64,000 bases of DNA from CAYRHN01 sp964424115. Its GTDB lineage: Bacteria; Chloroflexota; Anaerolineae; Anaerolineales; Anaerolineaceae. The notes below the pieces were generated by a model. That model saw only the letters and a list, made by a program, of their open reading frames with translations. It did not search any database and was not told the origin of the DNA. Position 1 is the stretch's first letter; each line of letters starts with the position of its first letter. Where the stretch lies: the NCBI GenBank assembly GCA_964424115.1, contig CAYRHN010000017.1, positions 1 through 64,000 on the forward strand, given 5' to 3'. The translations under genes and the position numbers were made by a program. Positions 51,660-61,967 of the stretch are shown here, in pieces.

Positions 51660-51740
51660 GCACCACGAAACACGCGAAAAAACCCTTTGAACACGGATCG
51701 CGCGGATGGCGCGGATTTTCACGGATTGATTTTCAGGGTT
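51660..51740. repeat. Further copies of the CACGAAAC and CACGGAT repeats
   Basis: A short CCACGAAACACGCGAAA unit is followed by CTTTGAACACGGATCGCGCG and a closing TTTTCACGGATTGATTTTCA, the same order of modules as in the blocks at 48.3-49.4 kb. Confidence 0.7.
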
Positions 51741-51812
51741 GGAATGAAGACCAGCGAACCGGGAGGATTCCTGCGCGTGCAGAAGGTCAGGAGAGCAAGG
51801 CGCGGGAGGGGA

Positions 51813-52601
51813 TCAGCGCTGCGGAACGGCGGGAGCGTCCAGCGCCAGGCTGACCGGGCAGTGGTCGGAGCCCATCACCTGGTCGTGAATATCCGCCGCA
51901 ACGATGCGCTCCTTGAGGTCTGGGGAAACCATGAAATAGTCCAGCCGCCAGCCGACATTGCGCTCGCGGGCACGCGTCACCTGATCCCACCAGGAATATT
52001 TCACCGTATCGGGGTGCAGGTGGCGGAAGGTGTCGATCATCCCCGCCGCGAAGAATTCGCCCAAACCCGTCCGTTCCTCCGGCATGAACCCGCTGTGGGC
52101 CGCGTTCTCCTTCGGACGGGCCAGGTCGATCTCGGCAAAGGCGGTGTTGAAATCGCCGCTCAGGATCACCGGCCGCCCGGCCTGCATATACCCGCGCGCC
52201 ACCTGGATGCAGCGCTGGTAGAAGGCCAATTTATGCGCCACCCATTCTGCGCCGCGCCCGCCGTTGGGGAAGTAAATATTGAAAAAGACGAAGGGTTCAA
52301 ACTCGTGGATCAACGTCCGGCCTTCGCTGTCGAAACGGGCTTCGCCCAGGCCTTCGATCACCTTGAGCGGGGCGTGACGCGTGTAAATGGCGGTGCCGCT
52401 GTAGCCTTTCTTCTCCGCCGCGCTCCAGGCTGCCTGGTATCCGGGCGGGTTCAGCAGCGCCGCAGAAAGCTGGTCGGGGTGAGCCTTGGTTTCCTGGATA
52501 GCCACCAGGTCCGCATCACTGGCGGCCAGCCAATCCAGAAAACCTTTCTTTTCCGCGGCGCGGATGCCGTTCACGTTCCACGAGATCAATTTCCAGATCA
52601 T
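51813..52601 (-). CDS. xth: Exodeoxyribonuclease III
   Basis: The 262-aa enzyme begins KLISWNVNGIRAAEKKGFLDWL. It carries LVAIQETKAHPDQL (catalytic Glu), GYSGTAIYTRHAP, VILSGDFNTAFAEIDLARP (Asp/Asn pair), a YSWWDQVTRARERNVGWRLDYFMVS block and a final MGSDHCPVSLAL (catalytic Asp-His). It acts in base-excision repair as an AP endonuclease. The ATG at 52601 is family-typical; an ATG 12 codons upstream is open but lacks a family match. Its neighbours are unrelated. Confidence 0.96.
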   Translation of the reverse strand: MIWKLISWNVNGIRAAEKKGFLDWLAASDADLVAIQETKAHPDQLSAALLNPPGYQAAWSAAEKKGYSGTAIYTRHAPLKVIEGLGEARFDSEGRTLIHEFEPFVFFNIYFPNGGRGAEWVAHKLAFYQRCIQVARGYMQAGRPVILSGDFNTAFAEIDLARPKENAAHSGFMPEERTGLGEFFAAGMIDTFRHLHPDTVKYSWWDQVTRARERNVGWRLDYFMVSPDLKERIVAADIHDQVMGSDHCPVSLALDAPAVPQR

Positions 52602-53011
52602 CTTTTCACCAGCCTGTTCCGTTGCATTTGGATTCAAACGATCCTCGCCGCGGTGCGTTTTAGCGGGGATAGGCTCTATTATAGCGCGGAATGAGGGCGG
52701 GCGTCCCCGCGCTGCGGCAGCTTATTCTCCAATTTATTGATTTTTTTGGAAGAACGCCAATTAATGTCCACGGATACCCACGCAGGATCGTGGACCTGTG
52801 CGCCTGCGCGATGGAGGTGGCTGCCAAAAACTTAAGATCTTTTGTCGATCAGGTGGATGTGATAGATGGGATCGAGTTATTAGAATGAGTATTGTAGATA
52901 CAAGTACGGTTAGCTACTGGAAAAAGGAACGGACTAATATAGAAAACGTAAGAGTCACGAATGATTATTAGCCCTTCTAGTTTTCTAGCTCATTAATGGA
53001 TTCGTCTTCAA
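52602..53011. other. Boundary region between GC-rich backbone and AT-rich island
   Basis: GC-rich sequence continues to about 52880 and then switches to AT-rich sequence. A 65-codon plus-strand frame at 52691-52888 has no ribosome site and no match I recognise; it may be a remnant. No other gene seen. Confidence 0.4.
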
Positions 53012-56000
53012 TTAATTCGACCAATCAGGCCACCACTCAGAAGTAGCATTATTTGTAATCCTCGTTTGAGAAGTTCCATCCTTCTTCATTTCGTAGACTT
53101 CCGAATTACCATCTCGATCCGAAGTGAAAACAATCCAATTTCCATCCGGCGACCACGATGGTGAGACATCATTGGATGTATTATTTGTGATTCTTTGTAA
53201 CCCAGTTCCATCCACGTTAATCAAATAAATCTGAAATTTTCCATTAACTTTCATTGAGAAAGCAATCTGCTGTCCATTTGGCGACCAACCCATTGCCCCC
53301 CCAAATTCACCAACAAGCAATTGGTTACTTGTATTTGAATTCACATCATACAACATCAATGTTGTGCACGTAACGTACGAAGCACAATAGATAATTTTGT
53401 CACCCAAAGGAGACCACTCGGAAAAATTGGCGTCGGATACAGAAGTTGGAAATTTATTGGATCCATTTTGATCCATGATAACCAGGTCCCCACTGGTTCC
53501 GCCCAGATTAGCAATAAAAGCGATCTTTTGCCCATTAGGAGAGTAAGTTGGATTACTATCATCTCCTGAATAACCATTTGTTAAGTTTTCAATTTGAGTA
53601 CCATCCGCTTTTACTTTGACTATATCCCAAACTGCGCATTCACCTGTCCCGCAAGATCGATACCCCGTTTTTGCCGACAGAACTATAAATTGGTTGTCGG
53701 GAGACCAATGGGGATGAGCTTGCCCACTGTAAGTATAAAAAAGGCGCATCTGATTATTTCCATTAATATCCATTGTGTAAACGTTAGGATAGGAAACATA
53801 GGATATTTTTCCTTGTCCTCCTCCCGAGGGAGTGCTGGTTGGCGCTGGTGTAAAAGTCGGGGTTATCGTGGGTATCTGATCAGTACTTCCCGAACCTCTC
53901 CCAATCAATGGCAAGAATATCGAAAATAAAGGGCGAGCGCCTATTCTTACACCGTTCACAATCGCGCCGCTGGAATTTCCTGCTCGATCAAACGCTGTCG
54001 CATAAAAGCTAGCTAAAGTTCCATCAGACAGCCCACTTCCATTCCAATTCAATCCCCACCCATTAGATCCATCTGCATCAGTGCCAATCTCATGCCAATA
54101 ATTTGCACCATCCTCATATCCAGCAAGGAATTTGACGCTAGTTACGCCCGAACCAGTATCTGATGCCGCGACAGCAACAGACACAGTCTTGTCCTCATCA
54201 ACTGATCCAGCAGCAGGCGATGTAAAAGATACAGAAGGAATTGAATTATCCAAGTTAACGGCAATCTCCCCGCCCGCATTTGCTTTCGATCTCCCTGATT
54301 TATCGTACACATCTATTGCCAGTTTGATTTGCTGTCCGTTCAGCGCTGACCAATCCCAATTTTCAAATTGATAAGGAGGGGTATTATCGGTTCCCATATC
54401 CCGCCATTGACATCCTCCGACACAATGATAGACCTTAAACTTAACATAATTGACGCCACTCTTATCATCCCAAGCATCAGCCCAAATTGTTAGTGGGTTT
54501 TGATTTATGTAAGCATTATTGGCAGGGGCTGTAATTCTGCCATCCGGTTCTTCTAATTCCGGTTTGGGATATTCTTCTCCCCAAATATAGAGTTTTAGGT
54601 AGGCATTCCCTGTATTTTCGTAATATCTCACTTCAATCGTATGATACTTATTATCAAGCCACTTGTCTGTTTGTAAACAACCACCACGATCCCACCATTC
54701 ATCAATTTTCTTTTCCCCGTCAATTTCCAATACAACGCCGTCATCACTACATACACGGAAGAAATACTGACCACCATTAAAATATAGATTGCTGTAAATC
54801 TTAAAAGAGAATTGATCCGAGGGAAAACCTGAGTAAGGGGCTCCAGTGCCCCAATCTTTTTCAAACCCAATAAATGGGTAGGTCACATTGGTAACACCAG
54901 CAGGCCAATATTCATCGTGATTGACATAACCAGCCAACGATTTATTCATCCAGGCTTCTGCGTGCCATTGATTTACAGATGGCAATCCTGCCCCTGAACA
55001 ATCGTAATTTTTCGAGATATGCGGATTTGCATAATGCTCGCTGTATACCCATTTGTTACTTGAGTTATCCCATACCTCCATTCCAAGTTCAATATCCCCA
55101 TTGGGAACACCAAAATTGCACATATCCCAATTTACACTGTAGGGTGAAGAACTATCCATTCCAATATCGTGCCACCCTCCGCTCCATTTAGCGCTGAAGC
55201 GCACTTCCCTAACCCCACTACCGCCAGAATTGTCTATGGCGTTTGCAGAGACATCGACCGTTCTGGATGTAATTGTTGCCCCGTTTGAAGGAGCAGTAAA
55301 TGAACCCGATGGTGGAGTAGTATCCCCACCCACAGAACCAACTGTGAATGAGAAAGTTAGCAAGTCGCCGAATTTATTACCAAACGAATCCGTCAATTGC
55401 CAATATGTATTATATGTGCCTGGTTGAGTGGGTAATTTCATCGAGATAAATATATTTGCTTCACTACCAGGGCTTACCCTTTGAGTCAGTTGATTGTCTC
55501 CATATACTTCAACGGTTGTGCCACTTGATTGGACGATTCCATATTCATACCCATATTCTGCCACACCATTATTCTTAATTTTCCAACCTTTGGTTACCCA
55601 CTGCCCTGGACCAAAGGTTAAATTTGATGAATAATTTAAGTGGGACAAGAATTGCGCACTATTGACCCCTGATGCAATCGAGTTTTTATCGCCGGAATAA
55701 TCCTCATCGCTTTCAGTTGGTGATTGAAAATCCTCCTCCTTCAATTTGGATGAATAGCCTGTTATCTCGATTCCGTAAATAAATCCGCTTTTGATTTCCT
55801 CACCAGAATAGGTACGGTTTAATCCCTTTGGAGAGCCATCAGAATAATAATATAATTGTTTCCCAAATACATTAGGATCAAATGCTAGAAACCTTGGCCC
55901 AAAGCTCCACACTTCCCCTTTTAATATAAGCCAATGCCCATCACGGGTTGGTGTGTATCTTCCATGCATCATGCCGTTGCTGGGGCGATCTTGATTATAA

Positions 56001-56572
56001 ATCCAATAAGTATAAGCATCCACGTCACCGATTAATTTGTATGGTTTAATCTCGCCAACACATTTTCCTGGTTGCGGACAGCTCGCTCCTCCAATAATAT
56101 TCTGTTGGTAATAATCGTTCGAGGATGCGGAAATATTATTCCAATCCACTAAAACAATCACAATATTGTGCCGAACAGTGATCGCCCTCTCTAGTTCCAA
56201 GAAACTTGTTATTGCAGAATGTTGCACACCATATACATCAAGTGCATGTTCAAGTTCGGACGAATAAGTATTTCTATACGCAGGAATACTCGCGGCAGCG
56301 CGAACTTCTTCTGGCCTAAGGGATGCATACTGACCAGACTTATATCTTACAGCCATCACCACGCTTGCTGGACCACAATTATTAGCCTGACTCGTATCCC
56401 CATTCCCTTGTTTTTGGTAGATGGATGTAGGAACAGGAATATCATAACACCCCCCCGAAGAACTACACAAGAATTCAGTTTGTGCTTGGACTTGAAACGA
56501 TAAATCCGCTAATAAAAGAATCCCAACAAAGAAGAAAATAACTGCGAGCAAGATGCCTTGGCTTTGTTTCAT
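53012..56572 (-). CDS. Secreted multidomain protein: C39-like peptidase, FW/Ig-like, PA14 and TolB-like propeller
   Basis: The 1186-aa protein starts with a signal peptide (to about VQAQ) and a C39-like papain-fold domain (NNCGPASVVM, C66; GHWLILKG, H213; FDPN, D232). Next comes a domain with GQWVTKGWKIKNNGVAEY, like the bacterial NBR1/four-tryptophan Ig-like domain. An Ig-like domain follows, then a PA14 sugar-binding domain (about 540-660, YFFRVCSDDGVVLEIDG). More Ig-like domains and a Pro/Thr linker precede about five WD40-like/TolB blades (SPNGQKIAF-type motifs). It is AT-rich and probably surface-bound or secreted. AAGGAG site 9 nt before the ATG. Confidence 0.85.
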   Translation of the reverse strand: MKQSQGILLAVIFFFVGILLLADLSFQVQAQTEFLCSSSGGCYDIPVPTSIYQKQGNGDTSQANNCGPASVVMAVRYKSGQYASLRPEEVRAAASIPAYRNTYSSELEHALDVYGVQHSAITSFLELERAITVRHNIVIVLVDWNNISASSNDYYQQNIIGGASCPQPGKCVGEIKPYKLIGDVDAYTYWIYNQDRPSNGMMHGRYTPTRDGHWLILKGEVWSFGPRFLAFDPNVFGKQLYYYSDGSPKGLNRTYSGEEIKSGFIYGIEITGYSSKLKEEDFQSPTESDEDYSGDKNSIASGVNSAQFLSHLNYSSNLTFGPGQWVTKGWKIKNNGVAEYGYEYGIVQSSGTTVEVYGDNQLTQRVSPGSEANIFISMKLPTQPGTYNTYWQLTDSFGNKFGDLLTFSFTVGSVGGDTTPPSGSFTAPSNGATITSRTVDVSANAIDNSGGSGVREVRFSAKWSGGWHDIGMDSSSPYSVNWDMCNFGVPNGDIELGMEVWDNSSNKWVYSEHYANPHISKNYDCSGAGLPSVNQWHAEAWMNKSLAGYVNHDEYWPAGVTNVTYPFIGFEKDWGTGAPYSGFPSDQFSFKIYSNLYFNGGQYFFRVCSDDGVVLEIDGEKKIDEWWDRGGCLQTDKWLDNKYHTIEVRYYENTGNAYLKLYIWGEEYPKPELEEPDGRITAPANNAYINQNPLTIWADAWDDKSGVNYVKFKVYHCVGGCQWRDMGTDNTPPYQFENWDWSALNGQQIKLAIDVYDKSGRSKANAGGEIAVNLDNSIPSVSFTSPAAGSVDEDKTVSVAVAASDTGSGVTSVKFLAGYEDGANYWHEIGTDADGSNGWGLNWNGSGLSDGTLASFYATAFDRAGNSSGAIVNGVRIGARPLFSIFLPLIGRGSGSTDQIPTITPTFTPAPTSTPSGGGQGKISYVSYPNVYTMDINGNNQMRLFYTYSGQAHPHWSPDNQFIVLSAKTGYRSCGTGECAVWDIVKVKADGTQIENLTNGYSGDDSNPTYSPNGQKIAFIANLGGTSGDLVIMDQNGSNKFPTSVSDANFSEWSPLGDKIIYCASYVTCTTLMLYDVNSNTSNQLLVGEFGGAMGWSPNGQQIAFSMKVNGKFQIYLINVDGTGLQRITNNTSNDVSPSWSPDGNWIVFTSDRDGNSEVYEMKKDGTSQTRITNNATSEWWPDWSN

Positions 56573-57631
56573 TATTACGAGCTCCTTATTGCTTCATTAT
56601 GACCTAGGGTATTACCTCTTTGATATTGTTGCGTGATTCCTCATTGCAATTTCGCCCAATGGTTTTCAACTGCGTGCATATGGACATCACAAACCGGGTA
56701 TTGATAACCATACAGGTGCCAAAATTTTCGCTATGATCAATCTTTCTTCATATCATGGTTGGGTTTCAATGTTGTTTTTCTACACAAGGGATTGTGTACT
56801 TGTACACTTCCCCCTGGTTGATTAAATTATAGCAGGTCTTTCTGAGCATGTCTATCCATCAAGCTACTATGAATTTATTTCCTAAATATTCATCTTAGTT
56901 GCAATTATTAATAAACTCACCCCTTCTGGGCTCCACCTAAAAATCATCGAAATACCCCTCTTTTTTCTATTCCCCCCTAAAAAATGGTGGTAAAACGGAT
57001 CTCCTATACAGAGTACTTCTCCTTAGTTACACAAAATAAATTCGGTTTTTCCAAGTTTTTTGGATTCTCCATATATGTATCAAATCTTAAAAAATTCTCA
57101 CGGTTTGTGGCACGCTTTTTCAAGATGAGAATTTTTCTCTTAATTAATTCGTGTATCAGTCGTTTTTAACCCCGAATAAGGGGGAAACGGGCAAAAACGG
57201 CGTTAAAACAAGGATTTTTTCTCAAGATAACGGATCAAAATCCCAAAATTCTCATTTTGGATTGGCATTCCTAGCTCCGCGTGATGGGAAATCCAATGTA
57301 ACTACGGACACTTTTTCGCCTAGACCAGTGCTTTGTGGACAGATTTATCCCATTTGGATGCTGGAATGATACTGTAACTGTGGAAAAAGGATACGAATCC
57401 ATTGTAACTATGTAAAAGTTCCTTAAAGAATGTCCAAAATGCGTGGATTCGCAAAAAGATGCCCCAATTTCGCGTCAAATTGTGTTCAAAATTTCGCTTG
57501 TCAGGCCAATCAGGCTGTTGTAGACTTATCATACTAAGTCGCGAGATGCCCCCCTCATCCCGCGGCTTGGTGTTTAATTACACCCATATCGTGTGATCCA
57601 CCACAATATAGTAACAATTATCTTAACTTCA
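56573..57631. other. AT-rich non-coding stretch
   Basis: About 1 kb with no frame that has a ribosome site and protein-like composition. It should hold the promoter of the secreted protein gene. A small hairpin CCAAAA/TTTTGG lies near 57243-57260. I see no RNA gene. Confidence 0.4.
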
Positions 57632-59224
57632 CTATTGGCTATAATAACGCAAGTGTAATCCACAATAACCTATCTCAATCTTTTCCTTTCCTTCATTGGG
57701 CTCAAAATAAATCTGAACACAATTTGTTCTATCCCCACCACCTAGCGTTAGATGTCTTAGCATTTGTTTTCTTTCGCCTTTATGAGAGAATCTCCTCTCG
57801 TTTCCATACAAGTTGATGGTCATCTCACTTTCAGTTGGTGCATATTTAAATCCCTTCGACGCAAAAAATTGCTCCCACGCTCCAATAGACTCGCCTGTTT
57901 TTAATGATTTAAAATATTTTTCTCCAAGTTCGTATATGGCTTTTATTGCTTCAAAGATTTCCTTTGGACGAGCAAAGCCGGATCTCGCCGCAGACTCTCG
58001 CGCACTCTCCCAGATTATTAGATACTCTCCAAATAACTCATTAGCTTTGTTTATAGCATCCAAAACAGATGCAAATTCAGAAACAACTTCTCTAATTTCT
58101 TCTGATTGAACCGGCTCCATTTCTCCGTGATAAGCGCTCAGAAGCAGATAATTCTCTCTATGATTTGCGATTTCACTTTCAAGTTCTTGAATTCTCGCCG
58201 TTTTTGCTCTCAATTCAATTTGAAGCTGTTCATTTTCATCCAAGGCCTTCTCAAATTCTGGAAAGAATTCATCAATCGTAATTCTTTTTTCTTGGAGTTC
58301 TTGTCGAATACGTGCCACTTCCTCAAAACGTTTATTTTGTAAGTGTTGAAGTACCTTCTTGGTTAGTTTGCCTTCAGCGTATCTTAGAGCAGCAATGCTT
58401 GCAAGCAATCTAAACAAATGTGTTTCAATGTATAAACCTTCGTTTTGGTAACTCAGCATCTTATCTTGTAAGAATAATTGATGGAAGAATGGATTTGCTG
58501 TTTTTGTAAATCCCGACCAATAAATTCTAATTGCTCCGTTATAACAAGATAATTGCTTTCCTAGAATCCCTGTCAATTCAAAACCAGCATCCTTATCAAT
58601 CACAACTACTCTTGCAAATCCCAATAACTTCTTCTGCAACGCTACTGGATCCACAAATGTGAGGTTTGTCCAGGCGTCTCGAGATAGGAGAATAACTGGA
58701 AGGACTCTATTTGCATTCTCCAACACTTCGCTTACAAACAGACCAACTTCGCCCGCATAAATTTCTTGATATGAAACAGGTATCTTTTCGGTAGAAATTT
58801 TACTGCAATACCGAGTTAGTATTTCTTCAATTATTCTGGGTTTTCCAACGTTATAACCAATGATCGGTTTAACAACGAATTGAGCAGATTCAATTCTTAT
58901 TACAATCGATGCTTCAATTTTCTCGTTGTCTGCGCTAAACGAACAAGTAGTTTTCCAATATAAAGATTGATCTTGATCATCTGGATGTGTCCACTCAAAG
59001 AAAACATACAGAAAATCATCCGATTCCTGTTTAGATATAACAATCATGTGCTGAGATAGGGGCGAGAATGATTTGTCTTGAAAACCCAAAACAAGATCGG
59101 TGTTCCAAGTCAATCTATATTTTTTCTGCACCCAATCGGTTATTAAATTTTGGATTTCGCCTAAACATATTCTCGTATTGACTGAGGGATATATATCAAA
59201 TTGGAGAGCATATACAGTTTTCAT
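57632..59224 (-). CDS. Uncharacterised coiled-coil protein of the AT-rich island
   Basis: The 530-aa product has no signal or membrane helix. The first 300 residues form a mixed alpha/beta region without a motif I recognise. Residues about 300-380 are a charged coiled coil (RIRQELQEKRITIDEF, NEQLQIELRAKTARIQELES). The last 100 residues are a compact basic domain ending in RTNCVQIYFEPNEGKEKIEIGYCGLHL, reminiscent of the C-terminal segments of some defence-island toxins, though that is a guess. ATG at 59224 with AAGGTGG upstream. Its neighbours are the secreted protein gene and the methyltransferase operon. Confidence 0.75.
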   Translation of the reverse strand: MKTVYALQFDIYPSVNTRICLGEIQNLITDWVQKKYRLTWNTDLVLGFQDKSFSPLSQHMIVISKQESDDFLYVFFEWTHPDDQDQSLYWKTTCSFSADNEKIEASIVIRIESAQFVVKPIIGYNVGKPRIIEEILTRYCSKISTEKIPVSYQEIYAGEVGLFVSEVLENANRVLPVILLSRDAWTNLTFVDPVALQKKLLGFARVVVIDKDAGFELTGILGKQLSCYNGAIRIYWSGFTKTANPFFHQLFLQDKMLSYQNEGLYIETHLFRLLASIAALRYAEGKLTKKVLQHLQNKRFEEVARIRQELQEKRITIDEFFPEFEKALDENEQLQIELRAKTARIQELESEIANHRENYLLLSAYHGEMEPVQSEEIREVVSEFASVLDAINKANELFGEYLIIWESARESAARSGFARPKEIFEAIKAIYELGEKYFKSLKTGESIGAWEQFFASKGFKYAPTESEMTINLYGNERRFSHKGERKQMLRHLTLGGGDRTNCVQIYFEPNEGKEKIEIGYCGLHLRYYSQ

Positions 59225-59478
59225 TTTCCACCTTGAGCACATAATTTAATCGGACTGTTAGAGCCATAATTTGTTGCGGGTATTAAGAGATATTACCACT
59301 CCAGCTATTTTCAAACTCATGAAGGAATTAATTCTAGTGTACAGGAATTATTTCTATCTGTCAAAAAATTGAGACGGAATTCCTGTATTTTGATAAATTC
59401 CGGTTATAAAACAATCCCAATTAAAAATTTTTGAGATCAGATGAGAAAACCATGTATTACTTGATTTAATCAAATTCA
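59225..59478. other. Intergenic region with a 10-bp inverted repeat
   Basis: TACAGGAATT (59340-59349) and AATTCCTGTA (59378-59387) are perfect complements 28 nt apart. It lies after the methyltransferase stop and before the coiled-coil gene on the same strand. It could be an operator or a weak terminator. No gene visible. Confidence 0.4.
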
Positions 59479-60621
59479 TCATTTCCTTGGTTTCAGCAAC
59501 AAAACCAATTCAACCGACTTGTTTCTAGCGTTTCGAATTTCATTGTTCCCACCCAATGTGCTAAACTGACCTTCAATCGTATTTCTATCTTCCACAAAAA
59601 ACCATTCGGAAGCGATCGTTTTTATGTAATCCCCCGACAATCCATTGCTCGAATTACCAGATGGAAATGTAAAAATGATGGTTGAACCTTGCCCTGCAAT
59701 ATTCTTAAGGAGTGATTCAAGAGCGGTCTTAGCTTGACCTACATTACTGAATTCTGATTGTGGCCTGTCCTCTAAGGGTGGATATCTTCCAACTCCAAAA
59801 ACCGAGATCGATTTGTGGCATTGTGCCATTGTTTCAAGTACATGGTAAAAGCGGCTGTATTGAACAGAAGAATAAGGAGGATCGATAAAAACCAAGTCTT
59901 TTGAGGTCAATTGAGGAGTCACATTTTCCGCATTATCTGTTATTACCGAGCCCTTTACTTTAGCGAATTTTTGACACAAGAATTTCAAATTTGTTTTACA
60001 ATGTTCCAAAGGGTCTTGTTGCCAAGACTCAAGTATGAATTTTCCAGCTCTTTCAGTCGGTTGAAAAGGCTGAGCTGTATGTCCCGGTGATGCTACACAT
60101 TCACTTGCTGCGGAGATACATGCTGCAAGGCATACAACCTTCTCTTCATACACATTCGGAAGATTATCCAATAAATAGTCGAATGTTAGCGCCTGTGTTG
60201 GGCTAAAGTAATGCCCTCCATATGCATTCCAAATTGGTCCAATATCCGATTTGTTCGCACATAGTTCTCTCGCTTCCTGAACATAAGAACCCACGTTTAA
60301 ATTTTGGTTTGAGAGATGTCTAGCTTTCCTCCACAAGTAAGACCTGTTCCGCTCTTTTTGAGCCTTTTCCACCCAATTAATCGCAATTTTCTTCGCGTCA
60401 AGCAACTTCGTGCGCGATATAACGGCTTCCACAAGAATGGTTGAATATCTTTGTAAATCAACTGCAATTACAGGTCTTTCAATCCTTTCGGCGACAAACC
60501 ACGAGACAAAACCACCCCCTGCAAAAAGATCTACAAATCTATCAAACAAAATAGATTGTTCTAATAGTAAATCCCCCAATCCATTCTTAAGCATGGATCG
60601 CTTGGAACCCATATATTTCAT
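59479..60621 (-). CDS. D12-class DNA adenine N6-methyltransferase
   Basis: The 380-aa protein has the Dam/D12-class order: MKYMGSKRSML at the start, SAM motif DLFAGGGFVSWF (about 31-42), VIAVDLQRYS, and catalytic motif FIDPPYSSVQYSRFYH (DPPY at about 247-250). Between them is a target-recognition insert of about 150 residues, longer than in Dam. It should modify adenine in a specific site. The ATG at 60621 forms an ATGA overlap with the preceding gene; an ATG five codons upstream is less likely. Last gene of a three-gene operon. Confidence 0.92.
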   Translation of the reverse strand: MKYMGSKRSMLKNGLGDLLLEQSILFDRFVDLFAGGGFVSWFVAERIERPVIAVDLQRYSTILVEAVISRTKLLDAKKIAINWVEKAQKERNRSYLWRKARHLSNQNLNVGSYVQEARELCANKSDIGPIWNAYGGHYFSPTQALTFDYLLDNLPNVYEEKVVCLAACISAASECVASPGHTAQPFQPTERAGKFILESWQQDPLEHCKTNLKFLCQKFAKVKGSVITDNAENVTPQLTSKDLVFIDPPYSSVQYSRFYHVLETMAQCHKSISVFGVGRYPPLEDRPQSEFSNVGQAKTALESLLKNIAGQGSTIIFTFPSGNSSNGLSGDYIKTIASEWFFVEDRNTIEGQFSTLGGNNEIRNARNKSVELVLLLKPRK

Positions 60622-61964
60622 GGGATCAATCCCCATAAACCGATTCTCTCACAACCTTCAAGAATTCTGAGTGAAGTATTTTGGGTTTTAATTAGCCCAG
60701 AATAACTTGGTCGGCTCACTCTAGACATCCACGCATCCATCTTATTTATTGCATTATCAACTTCATCCCATAGAGATACTATGTCGCCAGAATTTGTGCC
60801 AGGCTTATTTCTTTCATTCCAGAGCCCTTTTTCAATTCCCAGATTGTTCCACCAAAATTGAAGATCTGATGATGAATATGAGGAATTGTTGATCAACTGA
60901 AAACAAACACCTGTAGCTATTCTCAATAGTAATGTTGCTCTTGAAATGACTTCTAAATGATGCTGGGGATCAGTAAACGATCTTCTTTTTTCAGCTTCAG
61001 TTAGTATAAATGGATCCGGATAATTATTGTTTACAAAGAAATCTTGCCAACTATTTTTCATCAAATTAGTGAAGGAAAATTTGTTTAGCATCCTTGAAAT
61101 ACGATCATCATACGAAAGTTGTACGCCATTAACATCTACCAATGGGATATCTAGATTAATCTTCTTTAAACTTTTCCTTATCAAGTATCGATCTAGTTGA
61201 TTAAATCTGGTTGCGTGAAAAGGATTTAACGTACTCCAAAAATTGGAAATAAAACGACCACTATCTAACGCGGTAACATTAGCTAGCTGAGTAATGTGGG
61301 AAGGTCTGTAACTAACAATATTCCTGGCATCTCTATCGGTGATAAGTATATTCAAGTCTAAACCACAAGTTGATAACCAGTAAGAGGCCAAGGATGATAA
61401 AATCCCGCTTGCTGAATATTCTGTTAACCAATCTTTTAATGGATAATGGTCGATTTTAATAATTTCACCGATAATATTTGCAGCTTGCGGAGTAGCAGCC
61501 CAATTTTCCAAAGCTAACCATGTAAATGGATGTGTACTAACACCTTGTAATTCTTGCGCATGCTGATTTTGATCTATTACAACATGAGAATTATTAAAAA
61601 CGCCTATCCCCCCCGAAGCAAGCAATGACATAGCTGCTCTTAATTCAGCATAATATGCTAAGTGCCGAGCTGTATTTGGATCACCTCGCATGATGCAATG
61701 CAATGCTCTCCCCAAGAAGCTCCATCCATCCATACAATGGGTGGGTATGGATGCTGCAATATAATTACAAAGGTCTAAATCAATAATACAGCTATTTTTA
61801 AAATGGTCTTCAATCGTTTTGGTTGTGTTTACTAAATAAGCATTAGTATGCAACCATTCTCCATAAGAAAAATTGGAGTATAAAGATTGAAAAATATTAG
61901 CAATGGCCGAACTCGAAGCCATTGATAATTTGTTTTTCTGTTGGAGGGTTAATGTCGGCGGCAT
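60618..61964 (-). CDS. Unknown protein between DGQHR and methyltransferase genes
   Basis: The 448-aa product has no family I recognise. It is soluble and mostly helical, with conserved-looking segments MDGWSFLGRALHCIMRGD, HLAYYAELRAAMSLLASGGIGVFNN and HPFTWLALENW. It starts 3 nt after the DGQHR gene and overlaps the methyltransferase by 4 nt. The tight coupling means it almost surely works with both partners, perhaps as the effector or target-sensing part of a modification or defence system. That is inference from context. Confidence 0.8.
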   Translation of the reverse strand: MPPTLTLQQKNKLSMASSSAIANIFQSLYSNFSYGEWLHTNAYLVNTTKTIEDHFKNSCIIDLDLCNYIAASIPTHCMDGWSFLGRALHCIMRGDPNTARHLAYYAELRAAMSLLASGGIGVFNNSHVVIDQNQHAQELQGVSTHPFTWLALENWAATPQAANIIGEIIKIDHYPLKDWLTEYSASGILSSLASYWLSTCGLDLNILITDRDARNIVSYRPSHITQLANVTALDSGRFISNFWSTLNPFHATRFNQLDRYLIRKSLKKINLDIPLVDVNGVQLSYDDRISRMLNKFSFTNLMKNSWQDFFVNNNYPDPFILTEAEKRRSFTDPQHHLEVISRATLLLRIATGVCFQLINNSSYSSSDLQFWWNNLGIEKGLWNERNKPGTNSGDIVSLWDEVDNAINKMDAWMSRVSRPSYSGLIKTQNTSLRILEGCERIGLWGLIP

Positions 61965-61967
61965 AAT

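Noticed and set aside
50326..51666. Minus-strand frame opposite the membrane hydrolase
   Set aside because: Extremely Gln/Asp/His-rich, no start signal, and crosses the terminator.
52691..52888. 65-codon plus-strand frame after exonuclease III
   Set aside because: Partly coding-like but no ribosome site and no recognisable family; at best a remnant.
56984..57532. Small frames in the AT-rich gap
   Set aside because: AT-rich, aromatic-rich chance frames without ribosome sites.
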